A DNA stretch of 64,000 bases from JACVRW01 sp963813495 (GCA_963813495.1 CAWEZC010000009.1:1-64000), one strand, 5' to 3'; shown: positions 19,409-27,520, numbered from the stretch's first letter. Notes: generated by a model not told the origin, from the sequence alone. Made by a program: numbers and translations.

Positions 19409-19659
19409 GAAATCTCCGGGTGGCGAGATCGGTTGACCCGCTAGGACTCCGCCGCGGGGTCGATCCTTCCCGACCGGCTGCGAAGCCGCCGGCCGCGGCC
19501 TCAGGCCCTCGCCCTGGGTGAGCTGGGCCGGACCGCGGCCGCCGTCTCGGCCAGCGCGTCGACGAGGGTCGCCGCGCCGGGGTGGCCGGGTGCGCCTGAT
19601 CTCACCGCCGCCGAAATGCGGCGTCGCAGCGGCCCCTGTGCGGGGAGGCCTCAGGGTGC

Positions 19660-20283
19660 TCAGCCCAGTGCCCGCGCGAGGCGGTCTTCGACCGCTTTTC
19701 GCGCTCGGTCGAGCGCGGCCGGGTCGCGGAAGAGCAGGTAATGGCCGTTGGCTTCGTGGAGCACGGCGTTGAGCTCGAAGGTGAGCTGCCCAATATCGGT
19801 GTCTGCGGCCAGGTCGCCCTGCTGTTGGGCTTCGCGCGCGTTGGTTTCGAGCAGGTCGGTCCAGCCGGCGATGATGGTGCGCACGCTGTCTCGGATCGGC
19901 CCGCGGCGGGTGTCCAATTCGGCCGCGGTGGCGAGGAAGAAGCAGCCGCCGGGGAAAACGCCGCGCTGGACGTAGGAGACGAACGCCTCACACAGGGTTC
20001 GGAGGCGTTCGAGCCCCTCCGGGACCTCCAGCGCGGGCGCGACGACCTCGGCGGTGAATACCCCCTCGGCGGCGCTGACGGCGGCGAGCTGAAGGTCCTC
20101 CTTTGAGTCGAAATGGGCGTAGAGGCCGCTCTTGCTCATCCCGATCTCGTGGGCGAGGCGGCCGATCGAGAGGCCCTCGAGGCCCTCGATGGTCGCAAGG
20201 CGCGCGGCCGTGTCGACGATCTTGCGGTAGCTGCGCTCGCCGTCGGCACGGGTGCGTCGCTTGCGTGTTTGAGAAGTAGCCAC
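19660..20283 (-). CDS. TetR-family transcriptional repressor
   Basis: A 207-residue TetR/AcrR regulator. The N-terminal helix-turn-helix (about 18-65) reads IVDTAARLATIEGLEGLSIGRLAHEIGMSKS with YAHFDSKEDL, and the C-terminal domain (about 85-200) is the TetR_C group with FPGGCFFLATAAELDTRRGP. It is divergent from the ECF sigma gene at 20340, and the 56-base gap holds two copies of a TetR-type operator. It probably represses itself and the sigma factor/oxidoreductase cluster until a small ligand binds. Confidence 0.9.
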   Translation of the reverse strand: MATSQTRKRRTRADGERSYRKIVDTAARLATIEGLEGLSIGRLAHEIGMSKSGLYAHFDSKEDLQLAAVSAAEGVFTAEVVAPALEVPEGLERLRTLCEAFVSYVQRGVFPGGCFFLATAAELDTRRGPIRDSVRTIIAGWTDLLETNAREAQQQGDLAADTDIGQLTFELNAVLHEANGHYLLFRDPAALDRARKAVEDRLARALG

Positions 20284-20302
20284 GGCGCTGCGGACTGGTC
20301 GC

Positions 20303-20354
20303 TTGACAACTTAGCACGAGCGGTCGTATTGTACAGTAAGTGCGAACGATCGTA
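20303..20354 (+). promoter_or_regulatory. TetR-type twin operator overlapping a sigma-70-like promoter
   Basis: TTGACA at 20303-20308 and TATTGT at 20327-20332, 18 bases apart, form a good promoter for the plus strand. AGCACGAGCGGTCGTA (20313-20328) and AGTGCGAACGATCGTA (20339-20354) are 16-base direct repeats starting 26 bases apart, with 4 mismatches; the second contains the palindromic core GAACGATCGT-like half-sites common in TetR operators. One repeat covers the spacer and -10, the other the expected transcription start and the sigma start codon. Confidence 0.65.
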
Positions 20355-20885
20355 CTTTCTACACCCGAAACGCGCCAACTGCTGGATTCGGACCGGCTGC
20401 CGGGCCATCTCGACCGTCTCTACCGGGCGGCGTGGGCGCTGTGCGGGTCGCCTCACGACGCGGAGGACCTGGTGCAGGAGACCATTGCGCGGGTTCTTGC
20501 GCGGCCGCGACGGTTGCGCCGGGCAGAGGAGCTTCCGTATCTGCTCGGTGCCCTGCGCAACGTCTACCTGACGAGCCTCCGCAGCGCGAGCCGACGTCCC
20601 CGTGGTGTCGAGCTGCCGGCAGAGGAGAGCCAGACGATGCGCTCGGCGCGGCCCGGGCCCGACCAGGCGCTCGAGCATGCCGAGCTGCTCGAGGCCATCG
20701 ACGCCCTGCCCCACGACTTCCGCAAAGCCCTGGTGGCGGTCGACGTCGTCGGGCTTTCCTATCGCGAGGCGGCTCAGGCGCTGGGCACCCGCGAGGGCAC
20801 GATCACCACGCGACTGTTCCGCGGACGGCGGCGCGTCGTGCGGGCCCTCGGAAGCGAGACGGCGACCGCCACCGGAACCCCATGA
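20340..20885 (+). CDS. ECF-type RNA polymerase sigma factor
   Basis: A 181-residue extracytoplasmic-function sigma factor. Region 2 (about 22-85) holds GSPHDAEDLVQETIARVLARP, and region 4 (about 115-170) holds ALPHDFRKALVAVDVVGLSYREAAQALGT-type helices with the recognition helix TREGTITTRLFRGR. The GTG at 20340 falls at the predicted transcription start, so the message may be leaderless. No anti-sigma gene is adjacent; control may come from the divergent TetR protein. The last 45 bases of the gene are part of a 78-bp repeat found again at 23950. The flavoenzyme genes follow 110 bases downstream. Confidence 0.88.
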   Translation: MRTIVLSTPETRQLLDSDRLPGHLDRLYRAAWALCGSPHDAEDLVQETIARVLARPRRLRRAEELPYLLGALRNVYLTSLRSASRRPRGVELPAEESQTMRSARPGPDQALEHAELLEAIDALPHDFRKALVAVDVVGLSYREAAQALGTREGTITTRLFRGRRRVVRALGSETATATGTP

Positions 20886-20918
20886 CCCGGGAAGGATCGG
20901 CCCCGCGCCGGAGTCAAA
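20841..20918 (+). repeat. 78-bp direct repeat, copy 1 (end of sigma gene)
   Basis: Copy 1 covers the last codons of the ECF sigma gene, its stop and 33 bases after. Copy 2 at 23950-24027 matches with 3 differences, and similarity fades over the next 25 bases. The two copies bracket the FAD oxidase and GMC genes. Confidence 0.9.
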
Positions 20919-20995
20919 TACGACAGATCCGATCACGTCCTGCAGGACTCGCATCAATGCAAGCCAGAACAGACGACACAACCAGGAGGACGGCA

Positions 20996-22387
20996 ATGAC
21001 CAGCATCAGCACGACAGCCGGCGCCGCACGCCGGGACCTGAGCGGCTTCGAAGGCCGGTTAATCGGGCCGGAGGACGGCGACTACGACGAGGCGCGCAAG
21101 GTCTACAACGCGATGATCGACAAGCGGCCGGCGCTGATCGCGCGCTGTGCCAGCCCGGACGACGTGTCCAGGGCGATCGCGTTCGGGCGTGACCAGGACC
21201 TGCCGCTGGCCATCCGGAGCGGGGGCCACAACGGCGCCGGGCTGGGGACCTGCGACGACGGGGTGGTCATCGACCTGTCGCAGCTGAATGAGGTCCAGGT
21301 CGATCCGCGGGCCCGAATGGTCCGGGTGGGCGGCGGCTCCACCTTGGGCGCGGTCGATCGCGCCACGAACGACCACGGGCTCGCGACGCCGAGCGGGATC
21401 ATCTCGACCACCGGGGTGGGCGGAATCACGCTCGGCGGCGGCCTGGGCTACCTGACCCGCTCCTGCGGGCTGGCGATCGACAACCTGCTCGCCGCCGAGC
21501 TGGTGCTCGCCAGCGGCGAGCGCGTGCGCGCGAGCGCCGATGAGCATCCCGACCTCTACTGGGCGATCCGCGGCGGCGGCGGCAACTTCGGCGTCGTCAC
21601 CTCGTTCGAGTTCCGGCTGCACGAGGTAGGCACCATCATCGGCGGCCCAACGTTCTGGCCCGTTGAGATGGCCGCCGAGGTGCTGTCGGTCTACCGCGAG
21701 TTTCTCCCCGCCGCCCCGCGCGAGCTGTACGGCTTCTACGCCTTTGCGACCGTGCCGCCGGCGGACCCGTTCCCAAGCGAGATCCACCTGCGCAAGGTCT
21801 GCGGCATCGTGTGGTGCTACGTAGGCGGCGAGGACGATGCCGCCCGGGAGATGGCCCCCCTGCTCGACGCCCTGCCCGAGCCGCTCCTGCACGGCGTCCA
21901 GCCGATGCCGCACCCGGCGCTCCAAAGCGCCTTCGACGGCCTCTACCCGCCGGGGGACCAGTGGTACTGGCGCGCCGACTTCGTCAACGAGGTCCCCGAC
22001 GCCGCGGTCGACCTGCATGCCCGCTTCGGCGCGGATCTGCCGACCATGAAGTCGACCATGCACCTCTACCCGATCGACGGCGCCGCACACGATCTCGCCC
22101 CGGGCGACACAGCCTGGAGCTATCGCGACGCGAGCTTCGCCACCGTCTATGCCGGGGTGGATCCCGACCCCGCCAACGCGGAGGCGGTCCGGCGCTGGAC
22201 CGTCGACTACTACGAGGCCCTGCATCCCTATTCGGCCGGTGGCGCCTACGTGAACATGATGGGCGAGGGCCAGGGGCGGGTGCGTGCCAGCTACCGCGAC
22301 AACTACGACAGGCTCGCACGCATCAAGGGGATCTACGACCCCGACAACACCTTCCGCGTCAACTGGAACATCGAGCCGGAGGGATAG
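20996..22387 (+). CDS. FAD-linked oxidase of the berberine-bridge-enzyme type
   Basis: A 463-residue flavoprotein oxidase. The PCMH FAD-binding domain (about 35-210) contains AIRSGGHNGAGLGTCDDGVVIDL with the His that normally binds FAD covalently, and GVGGITLGGGLGYLTRSCGLAIDNLL. The C-terminal BBE motif (YVNMMGEGQ..., ARIKGIYDPDNTFRVNWNI) closes the FAD site. The second covalent Cys of plant BBE enzymes (G-x-C before VGVGG) is absent, so attachment is probably single. AGGAGGA lies 5 bases before the ATG. It oxidises sugars or alcohol/aromatic substrates in known relatives; the substrate here is unknown. A GMC gene follows after 9 bases. Confidence 0.92.
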   Translation: MTSISTTAGAARRDLSGFEGRLIGPEDGDYDEARKVYNAMIDKRPALIARCASPDDVSRAIAFGRDQDLPLAIRSGGHNGAGLGTCDDGVVIDLSQLNEVQVDPRARMVRVGGGSTLGAVDRATNDHGLATPSGIISTTGVGGITLGGGLGYLTRSCGLAIDNLLAAELVLASGERVRASADEHPDLYWAIRGGGGNFGVVTSFEFRLHEVGTIIGGPTFWPVEMAAEVLSVYREFLPAAPRELYGFYAFATVPPADPFPSEIHLRKVCGIVWCYVGGEDDAAREMAPLLDALPEPLLHGVQPMPHPALQSAFDGLYPPGDQWYWRADFVNEVPDAAVDLHARFGADLPTMKSTMHLYPIDGAAHDLAPGDTAWSYRDASFATVYAGVDPDPANAEAVRRWTVDYYEALHPYSAGGAYVNMMGEGQGRVRASYRDNYDRLARIKGIYDPDNTFRVNWNIEPEG

Positions 22388-22396
22388 GGCTCGGGG

Positions 22397-23728
22397 ATGG
22401 CCGCCGGCTTCGATGTCCTGGTGGTCGGGGGTGGCTCGGCGGGCTGCGTGCTCGCAGCCCGCCTGAGCCAGGACGGCCGGCGGGTCTGCCTCATCGAGGC
22501 GGGGCCCGACTACGGGCCGTACGCCCACGGGCGCTGGCCCGAGGACATGCTCGACGCCCGCCGGCTCGCCTTCTCCCACTCCTGGGAAACCGACAGGGAA
22601 GACCGCTCGCAGCTGCGGGCGCGGATCATCGGCGGCTGCTCCGCGCACAACGCCTGCATCGTGCTCGAGGGCGCCCCGGCCGACTATGACGAGTGGGGCC
22701 ACGGCTGGAGCTACGACGTACTCGAGCCGTACCTGCGGCGGGCCGAGAGCGAGCTGCAGGTGCGCCGAATCGCGCCCGAGGAGCTGTCGCCCTGGCACGC
22801 GGCCTTCGCCGCCGCGACGGGAGAAGACGCGATCCTGCACCCGGTCAACGCGATCGGCGCGGTTCGCTGGAACGCCGCCTTCGCCTATCTCGATCCCGCA
22901 CGGCCGCGCGAGAACCTGACGATCGTCGCTGACACCCTGGTCGACCGCGTCCTGCTCGCCGGCGATCGAGCGGTAGGGGTGGCCACGCCGGCCGGCGAGC
23001 TGCGCGCCCCCAGCGTGGTGCTGGCCTCCGGGGCCTACGGCTCGCCAGGGATCCTGCTGCGCGGCGGGATCGGTCCGGAGCGCGGGCTGCCCGTCGGCGA
23101 GGGTCTCTGCGACCACGTCGGCGTCGGCTTCGGTTTCGAGGGGACGCGGCGGCTCCAGCGCGAGACGGCCGAGTACGAGAGATCGCAGCCGCTCTTCATG
23201 GCCCAGGTCACCGTTTCCATGGCCAGCAGCGCCTGCGAACCGGGCCTGCGCGATCTGTTTCTCTTTCCCGGGATCGACCCCGGCGAGGGGGACTACGAAG
23301 CAAGCGTTGCCGTCTTCGCCATGAAGCCCGCGTCGCGCGGCTCGGTGCGCCTGACCTCGGACGACCCCCGCGCGCCGCTCGCGGTCGACCACGGCTTTCT
23401 CTCGGACGCGCGCGACACCGAGGTCCTGGCCGAAGGCGTCCAAACGGCTCGCGAGCTGACCGCCGGCGATGTCGTACGCGACTACGCCGGTCGTGAGACC
23501 CGCCCGGGACCGGACGTCGACGCGCTCGCCCACGTGACGGGCGCCGCACGAGGCTTCTTTCACCCTACCGGAACCTGCGCGATCGGCCAGGTCGTCGACG
23601 GCAGCGGCCGCGTCCTGGGCCTCGACGGGCTCCATGTCGTCGACGCGTCGATCATGCCGACCATCCCACGCGCCAACACCAACCTCTCCACGATCGCGCT
23701 GGCCGAGCGGCTGGCGGAGAGCATTTAG
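22397..23728 (+). CDS. GMC-family FAD oxidoreductase
   Basis: A 443-residue glucose-methanol-choline oxidoreductase, shorter than the usual 500-570. The ADP-binding motif VVGGGSAGCVLAARLS is at residues 8-23, followed by LIEAGPD, the GMC signature GGCSAHNACIVLEG and the second signature ASGAYGSPGILLRGGIGP. Near the end are HPTGTCAIG (catalytic His region) and IMPTIPRANTNLSTIALAER (Asn region). It is almost certainly co-transcribed with the FAD oxidase upstream (9-base gap). The two may act in sequence on one alcohol or sugar substrate; that is inference from pairing. Confidence 0.92.
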   Translation: MAAGFDVLVVGGGSAGCVLAARLSQDGRRVCLIEAGPDYGPYAHGRWPEDMLDARRLAFSHSWETDREDRSQLRARIIGGCSAHNACIVLEGAPADYDEWGHGWSYDVLEPYLRRAESELQVRRIAPEELSPWHAAFAAATGEDAILHPVNAIGAVRWNAAFAYLDPARPRENLTIVADTLVDRVLLAGDRAVGVATPAGELRAPSVVLASGAYGSPGILLRGGIGPERGLPVGEGLCDHVGVGFGFEGTRRLQRETAEYERSQPLFMAQVTVSMASSACEPGLRDLFLFPGIDPGEGDYEASVAVFAMKPASRGSVRLTSDDPRAPLAVDHGFLSDARDTEVLAEGVQTARELTAGDVVRDYAGRETRPGPDVDALAHVTGAARGFFHPTGTCAIGQVVDGSGRVLGLDGLHVVDASIMPTIPRANTNLSTIALAERLAESI

Positions 23729-23950
23729 GCGAGGCGGGGTCAGCCGCCGGTGGTCCGCGCTCGCCGGTGGCCGCGTCCGATCCTGGCTGTCGGGTCGCGA
23801 TGCGACCGGAGAAGAACAGCGCGGCCGCCGCGACGATCGCGATCACCGCGAGCACGGTTCGCAGCGCGCGCAGCCGCGCCGTCGCGTTCTCGTCCACGAT
23901 CTCTGAGGCCGGCTCACCCGTCACGCGGGCCTGCTCGAGCGCGGACTCGC
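23652..23950 (-). pseudogene. 3' fragment of an MFS transporter gene
   Basis: On the minus strand the codons from about 23948 read ESALEQARVTGEPASEIVDE, followed by a hydrophobic helix (AVIAIVAAAALFF) and SGRIATRQPG. This resembles the last transmembrane helix and tail of drug-type MFS exporters. The homology begins exactly where the 78-bp repeat copy ends (23950), so the rest of the gene was removed or displaced by that rearrangement. The frame runs on into the end of the GMC gene. Confidence 0.55.
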
Positions 23951-24027
23951 GGGCCCTCGGACGCGAGACGGCGACCGCCACCGGAAACCCATGACCCGGG
24001 AAGGACCGGCCCCGCGCCGGAGTCAAA
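23950..24027 (+). repeat. 78-bp direct repeat, copy 2
   Basis: Same sequence as 20841-20918 apart from three bases. It encodes a second copy of the sigma factor's last residues (RALGRETATATGNP and stop) with no sigma gene in front. It directly adjoins the truncated MFS fragment, so it marks a recombination junction. Confidence 0.9.
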
Positions 24028-24211
24028 CCAGCAGAACCGATTTACCTTCTGCGTCGCGTGACTTCGTCGGCGAAGCCTCCGTAGACCGTCGTACCAGCTG
24101 AATTGCCGGGTGGGCATTGGTGCGAGTCCTCCAACGGTGGGCTTGTCGCGGCAGTCACGGCTCCCCCCTGACGGCTTCGACAATTGCGCCGCCAGCGGCG
24201 ATCGAGCTCCA

Positions 24212-24400
24212 TCAGAAATCGAATATGTCCTTCAGGTAGAGAAGCAATTGGCGGTCTACAACGGTCACGACCTCGTCGCGCTCGTTGTAGGACAGGACAA
24301 GACCGCGGCCGTCTTCGTCAACTTGCATCCCTTCAATCCTCGGAAGAATCGGTTTGAACCGCGAATGATGCCCAATTGATGCCCGTACTCGCTCTTTCAC
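24212..24400 (-). CDS. possible small protein or integrase-proximal remnant
   Basis: A 62-residue open frame with visibly lower GC than its surroundings and balanced composition (GRGLVLSYNERDEVVTVVDR, then LLLYLKDIFDF). It predicts two or three strands and a helix. There is no clear ribosome site before the GTG at 24400. In another frame the first bases repeat the GINxxx-type coding of an integrase tail and contain ATTGATGCCCG, also present at the island integrase end, so part of it may derive from an attachment-site neighbourhood. No family is recognised. Confidence 0.3.
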   Translation of the reverse strand: MKERVRASIGHHSRFKPILPRIEGMQVDEDGRGLVLSYNERDEVVTVVDRQLLLYLKDIFDF

Positions 24401-24418
24401 GCGCGGTTAGAAACCAAG

Positions 24419-24442
24419 AAACCCCCGGAATAGCGGGGGTTT
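24419..24442 (-). terminator. intrinsic terminator after initiator tRNA
   Basis: An 8-base inverted repeat (AAACCCCC/GGGGGTTT, plus one inner GC-rich step) lies 8 bases after the tRNA 3' end on the minus strand and is followed by TTTCTTGGTTTCT, a weak T-tract. Confidence 0.75.
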
Positions 24443-24449
24443 CGTGAAG

Positions 24450-24523
<74 letters not shown>

Positions 24524-24601
24524 GCGTGACGTACGAGGGTAGCAACGATGCCGCGCTCGTCAACGTCCCTGGCGGCCCGCCGGCGGTGTAGCGTCCGCCG
24601 C

Positions 24602-25546
24602 ATGAGAGTCGCCGTTGTCGACCAGGGCACCAACACCACTCGTCTGCTCGCGGCCGACGTCGAGGAGGGCGCGGTGGTCGATCTCGAGCGCCGCACGATG
24701 ATCACGGGACTGGGCCAGGGGGTCGATGCCACGGGCCGGCTGGCCGACGAGGCCATGGACCGCGTGCGCGAGGCGCTCGCGGGATATCGCGAGGTCATCG
24801 ACCGTCTGAACGTCGACCGGGTGATCGCGGTGGCCACCAGCGCCATGCGCGACGCCGACAACGGGCCCGCCTTTCGCGACGAGCTCAACGAGCGCTTTGC
24901 GATCGACGCCCGCACGATCTCCGGGGACGAGGAAGCGGGGCTGACCTTCCTCGGAGCCACCGCGGGCCGGACGCCGGGAGAGCAGGAGCAGCCCGGATCC
25001 GTGGTCGTGATCGACATCGGCGGCGGATCCACCGAGTACGTGATCGGCGACCCCGGGCGCGACCCGGCCTTCCACGTCTCGACCCAGATGGGATCGGTGC
25101 GCCACAGCGAGCGCTTCCTGAGCAGCGACCCGCCCGAGCACGAGGAGCTCGAACGCCTCGCCGAGGACATTCAGCACGTGCTCGACGAGGCCGTGCCGCT
25201 CGACCAGCGCGAGGCCACCTCACACGCCATCGCCGTGGCGGGAACGGCCACCACCCTGGCCGCCATCGATCAGGAGCTCGACCCCTACGACTCCGAGAAG
25301 GTGCACGGCTACCGCGTCAGCCTGGCCGCCGCGGAGCGCATTCAGGCCATGCTGGCCGCCCTGCGCCTCGAGGAACGGCGGCGCGTGACGGGCCTGCATC
25401 CGGATCGGGCGCCCACCATCGTCGCCGGGGTGACCATCCTGGTGGAGTCGATCCGGGCCTTCGGGCTGGAGGAGGTCGAGGTGAGCGAGGCGGACATCCT
25501 GCACGGAGCCGCCCTGGCCGCCGCCGCCGGCGTCGAGATCGGCTGA
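24602..25546 (+). CDS. Ppx/GppA-family phosphatase (exopolyphosphatase-like)
   Basis: A 314-residue member of the ASKHA-fold Ppx/GppA family, which hydrolyses polyphosphate or pppGpp. Motifs: DQGTNTTRLL (P-loop 1, with Gln where Ile is usual), ATSAMRDADNG, SGDEEAGLTFLGA, VVIDIGGGSTEYVIG (second phosphate loop) and AVAGTATTLAAI. The length matches the short actinobacterial Ppx1 form without the extra C-terminal domains. ATG 24602 starts the canonical N-terminus. The gene follows the initiator tRNA on the opposite strand and ends at a strong terminator. Confidence 0.92.
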   Translation: MRVAVVDQGTNTTRLLAADVEEGAVVDLERRTMITGLGQGVDATGRLADEAMDRVREALAGYREVIDRLNVDRVIAVATSAMRDADNGPAFRDELNERFAIDARTISGDEEAGLTFLGATAGRTPGEQEQPGSVVVIDIGGGSTEYVIGDPGRDPAFHVSTQMGSVRHSERFLSSDPPEHEELERLAEDIQHVLDEAVPLDQREATSHAIAVAGTATTLAAIDQELDPYDSEKVHGYRVSLAAAERIQAMLAALRLEERRRVTGLHPDRAPTIVAGVTILVESIRAFGLEEVEVSEADILHGAALAAAAGVEIG

Positions 25547-25583
25547 CCTCCCCCGGCGCAGAACCGCCCGCCAACAAAAAGAA

Positions 25584-25604
25584 CCGCCCGCGTCATGCGG
25601 GCGG
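25584..25604 (+). terminator. hairpin terminator after ppx
   Basis: Perfect 8-bp stem CCGCCCGC/GCGGGCGG with the 5-base loop GTCAT, 38 bases after the ppx stop. A partial extra copy of the left arm (GAACCGCCCG) lies just upstream at 25561. There is no U-tract, as is common in high-GC actinobacteria. Confidence 0.7.
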
Positions 25605-25654
25605 CTCTCGAAACGGCCCCGTCAGGACGGGCAGGGGTACGTGCCATGAAGGGG

Positions 25655-25752
25655 CCTTGCGGTTCGGACGGCGGGAGGCGCCGATACGATGCGGCTTCGC
25701 CCGAACCTATGAGCCGAACGGAGGCACCGGCAGTGTTGGCCGCACGGCCTCT
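25655..25752. ncRNA. candidate structured RNA of unknown class
   Basis: Between the convergent ppx and TPP-enzyme genes. GGTTCGG (25661-25667) pairs with CCGAACC (25701-25707) and encloses two hairpins: CGGCG-GGAGG-CGCCG (25669-25683) and GCG-GCTT-CGC (25691-25700), making a three-way junction. A competing CCGAAC at 25714-25719 could pair with the same GTTCGG strand, and CGGCT (25692-25696) can pair with AGCCG (25712-25716), so alternative or pseudoknotted folds exist. A further hairpin, GAGGC (25721-25725) with GCCTC (25747-25751), follows. No known riboswitch or ribozyme core was recognised. The strand is unknown; GC-rich DNA makes chance stems common. Confidence 0.35.
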
Positions 25753-25814
25753 CCACCCAGCGGCGTCATCATAAACCAGAATGGGTGATCGGGGAAGGGC
25801 TCCCGGCGCATGTT

Positions 25815-25843
25815 TCTCGGCAATTCTCCGGATGCCGAGAAGT
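25815..25843 (-). terminator. terminator of the TPP-enzyme gene
   Basis: Just past the stop at 25849 on the minus strand lies an inverted repeat TTCTCGGCA/TTGCCGAGAA (CTCGGCA 25817-25823 with TGCCGAG 25834-25840). A shorter hairpin, TTGCGT/ACGCAA, overlaps the stop itself at 25844-25857. Confidence 0.6.
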
Positions 25844-25848
25844 TGCGT

Positions 25849-27507
25849 TTACGCAAGATTGGCCTTGCGCGGGTAGACCACCGAGGGATCGGTCAGCACG
25901 TTGACGAGCGCGGGCCTGCCGGAGGCGAAGGCGCGCTCGAGTGCGGGGCGCAGCTGGTCGGGGCGCTCCACCAGCTCGCCGTGGCCGCCGAGGGTGCGAA
26001 CCAGCTCGTCGTAGCGCAGGCCCGGCTGAAGGTCGGCCGCCACCGAGTAGCCGTAGAGAAACTCCATCGGGTGCTTTTCGAGCGCCCAGATGCCGTTGTT
26101 GCCCATCACGCCGACCACCGGTATGCCGTGACGCACGTAGGTGTCGAACTCGAGCCCCGCAAAGCCGAAGGCGCCGTCGCCCAGCAGGAGGCAGACCTGG
26201 CGATCAGGGTTGGCGATCTTGGCCGCCAGGGCGAAGCCGGGGCCGGCACCGAGGCAGCCGTAGGGCCCGGGGTCCATCCAGCAGCCGGGCTCGTAGGTCT
26301 CGATCATGCGTCCGGCGAAGGAGACGAAGTCGCCTCCGTCTCCGATCACCACCGCATCGCGGTCGAGGATCTGGCCGAGCTCGTGATAGACCCGCATGGG
26401 GTGAAGCGGCGCCCGCTCGTCGAGCAGGTCGTCCCGCTCGGCCGCCCGCTTCTCTTCTTCGGCCGACCGGAGCGAGTTCACCCAGGCGGAGCGGTCGGTC
26501 GTCCCGGCCGCGCCCCTGCGGAGAGAGTCGAGCGCGCCGGCGACGCTGCCGTAGAGCTCGGCGGCGACCTCGCGCGGGTGTGCCCGCTCGGGCGCCGAGG
26601 AGCCGACCACCACCAGCGTCGTGTCCTCGCCGAAAGAGCCACCGAAGCCCAAGCGGAAGTCCATCGGCACTCCGACCACCAGGGCCACGTCGGCGCCCTT
26701 GAGACCGGCGCCGCGCGCGCGAGAGAAGAACAGCGGATCATCGGCCGGCACACAGCCGCGAGCCAAGCCGTTGAGAAAGACCGGTATCTGGAGCTCGCGG
26801 CACAGCGCCTGGAGCTCGTGCTCGGCGTGGGCCCAGTAGAGACCGGTCCCGGCCATGACGACCGGTCGCTGCGCTGAGCGGAGCAGCTCGATCGCGCGTT
26901 CCAGGGCATCACCGTCCGCCACCGGCAGGCCCGCAGGATCGGGCAGCGAGGCCGGAGCGTCAGCGTCCACGTCGGACTCCATGAAGACCTGGTCGAGCGG
27001 GAAGTCGATGAACGTGGGACCCGATGGAGGAGTCAGCGAAACCCGCAGCGCCTCGTCCACCAGGCCAGGGATCTCGGCCGTTGAGGCCGCCGTGCGTGCG
27101 AGCTTCGTCACCGGCGCGACGAAGGGCACGTGATCGATCTCCTGTAGCGACCCCATCCCCCAGCGCAGGGCCGGCGCGCGTCCGCCGAGCGCCACCATGG
27201 GCGTGCCGTTCATGAGCGCCGAGGCCATCCCGCTCATCCCGTTGGTCACCCCCGGGCCGGCCGTGAGCGCGCACACTCCGGGCTCGCGCGTGGCCTTGGC
27301 CCAGCCCTCCGCCGCAAAGGCAGCCGACTGCTCGTGGCGCACGTCGACGATGTCGATTCCCTCTTCGCGACAGCCGTCGTAGATGGAGAACAAGTGACCA
27401 CCCGACAGCGTGAACAGCTTCGTCACCCCGTGCGCCTTGAGCCGCTTGGCGACCAGCCGGCCGCCGTGCAGCGCGGTCCCCTGTTCTGTCTCGGTACCGG
27501 TGGACAC
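25849..27507 (-). CDS. thiamine-diphosphate enzyme of the acetolactate synthase family
   Basis: A 552-residue ThDP enzyme related to acetolactate synthase, oxalyl-CoA decarboxylase and similar. The N-terminal PYR domain has the catalytic Glu in DVRHEQSAAFAAEGWAKATR. A middle FAD/ADP-like domain (about 190-330) follows, and the C-terminal PP domain carries the Mg/ThDP motif GDGAFGFAGLEFDTYVRHG...NNG. It lacks a neighbouring small regulatory subunit, so it is probably not the biosynthetic IlvB, and the exact reaction is unknown. GTG 27507 is 39 bases from the divergent hydrolase start, and a 14-bp palindrome lies between. A terminator follows the gene. Confidence 0.88.
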   Translation of the reverse strand: MSTGTETEQGTALHGGRLVAKRLKAHGVTKLFTLSGGHLFSIYDGCREEGIDIVDVRHEQSAAFAAEGWAKATREPGVCALTAGPGVTNGMSGMASALMNGTPMVALGGRAPALRWGMGSLQEIDHVPFVAPVTKLARTAASTAEIPGLVDEALRVSLTPPSGPTFIDFPLDQVFMESDVDADAPASLPDPAGLPVADGDALERAIELLRSAQRPVVMAGTGLYWAHAEHELQALCRELQIPVFLNGLARGCVPADDPLFFSRARGAGLKGADVALVVGVPMDFRLGFGGSFGEDTTLVVVGSSAPERAHPREVAAELYGSVAGALDSLRRGAAGTTDRSAWVNSLRSAEEEKRAAERDDLLDERAPLHPMRVYHELGQILDRDAVVIGDGGDFVSFAGRMIETYEPGCWMDPGPYGCLGAGPGFALAAKIANPDRQVCLLLGDGAFGFAGLEFDTYVRHGIPVVGVMGNNGIWALEKHPMEFLYGYSVAADLQPGLRYDELVRTLGGHGELVERPDQLRPALERAFASGRPALVNVLTDPSVVYPRKANLA

Positions 27508-27520
27508 CGGCCCGCGAGCC

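Noticed and set aside
19507..19600. Minus-strand stretch reading DALAETAAAVRPSSPRARA and stop
   Set aside because: Looks like the end of some protein, but too short to assign; the gap 19409-19659 holds nothing else.
21059..23635. 858-codon minus-strand open frame opposite the FAD oxidase and GMC genes
   Set aside because: Typical high-GC antisense frame; both sense genes carry full motif sets.
25733..25774. 13-codon leader-like frame after GGAGG within the structured RNA region
   Set aside because: No downstream gene on the same strand to be controlled; probably chance.
25849..27507. Biosynthetic acetolactate synthase IlvB
   Set aside because: No ilvN or ilvC beside it and the sequence is of the general ThDP decarboxylase/carboligase group; specific role left open.
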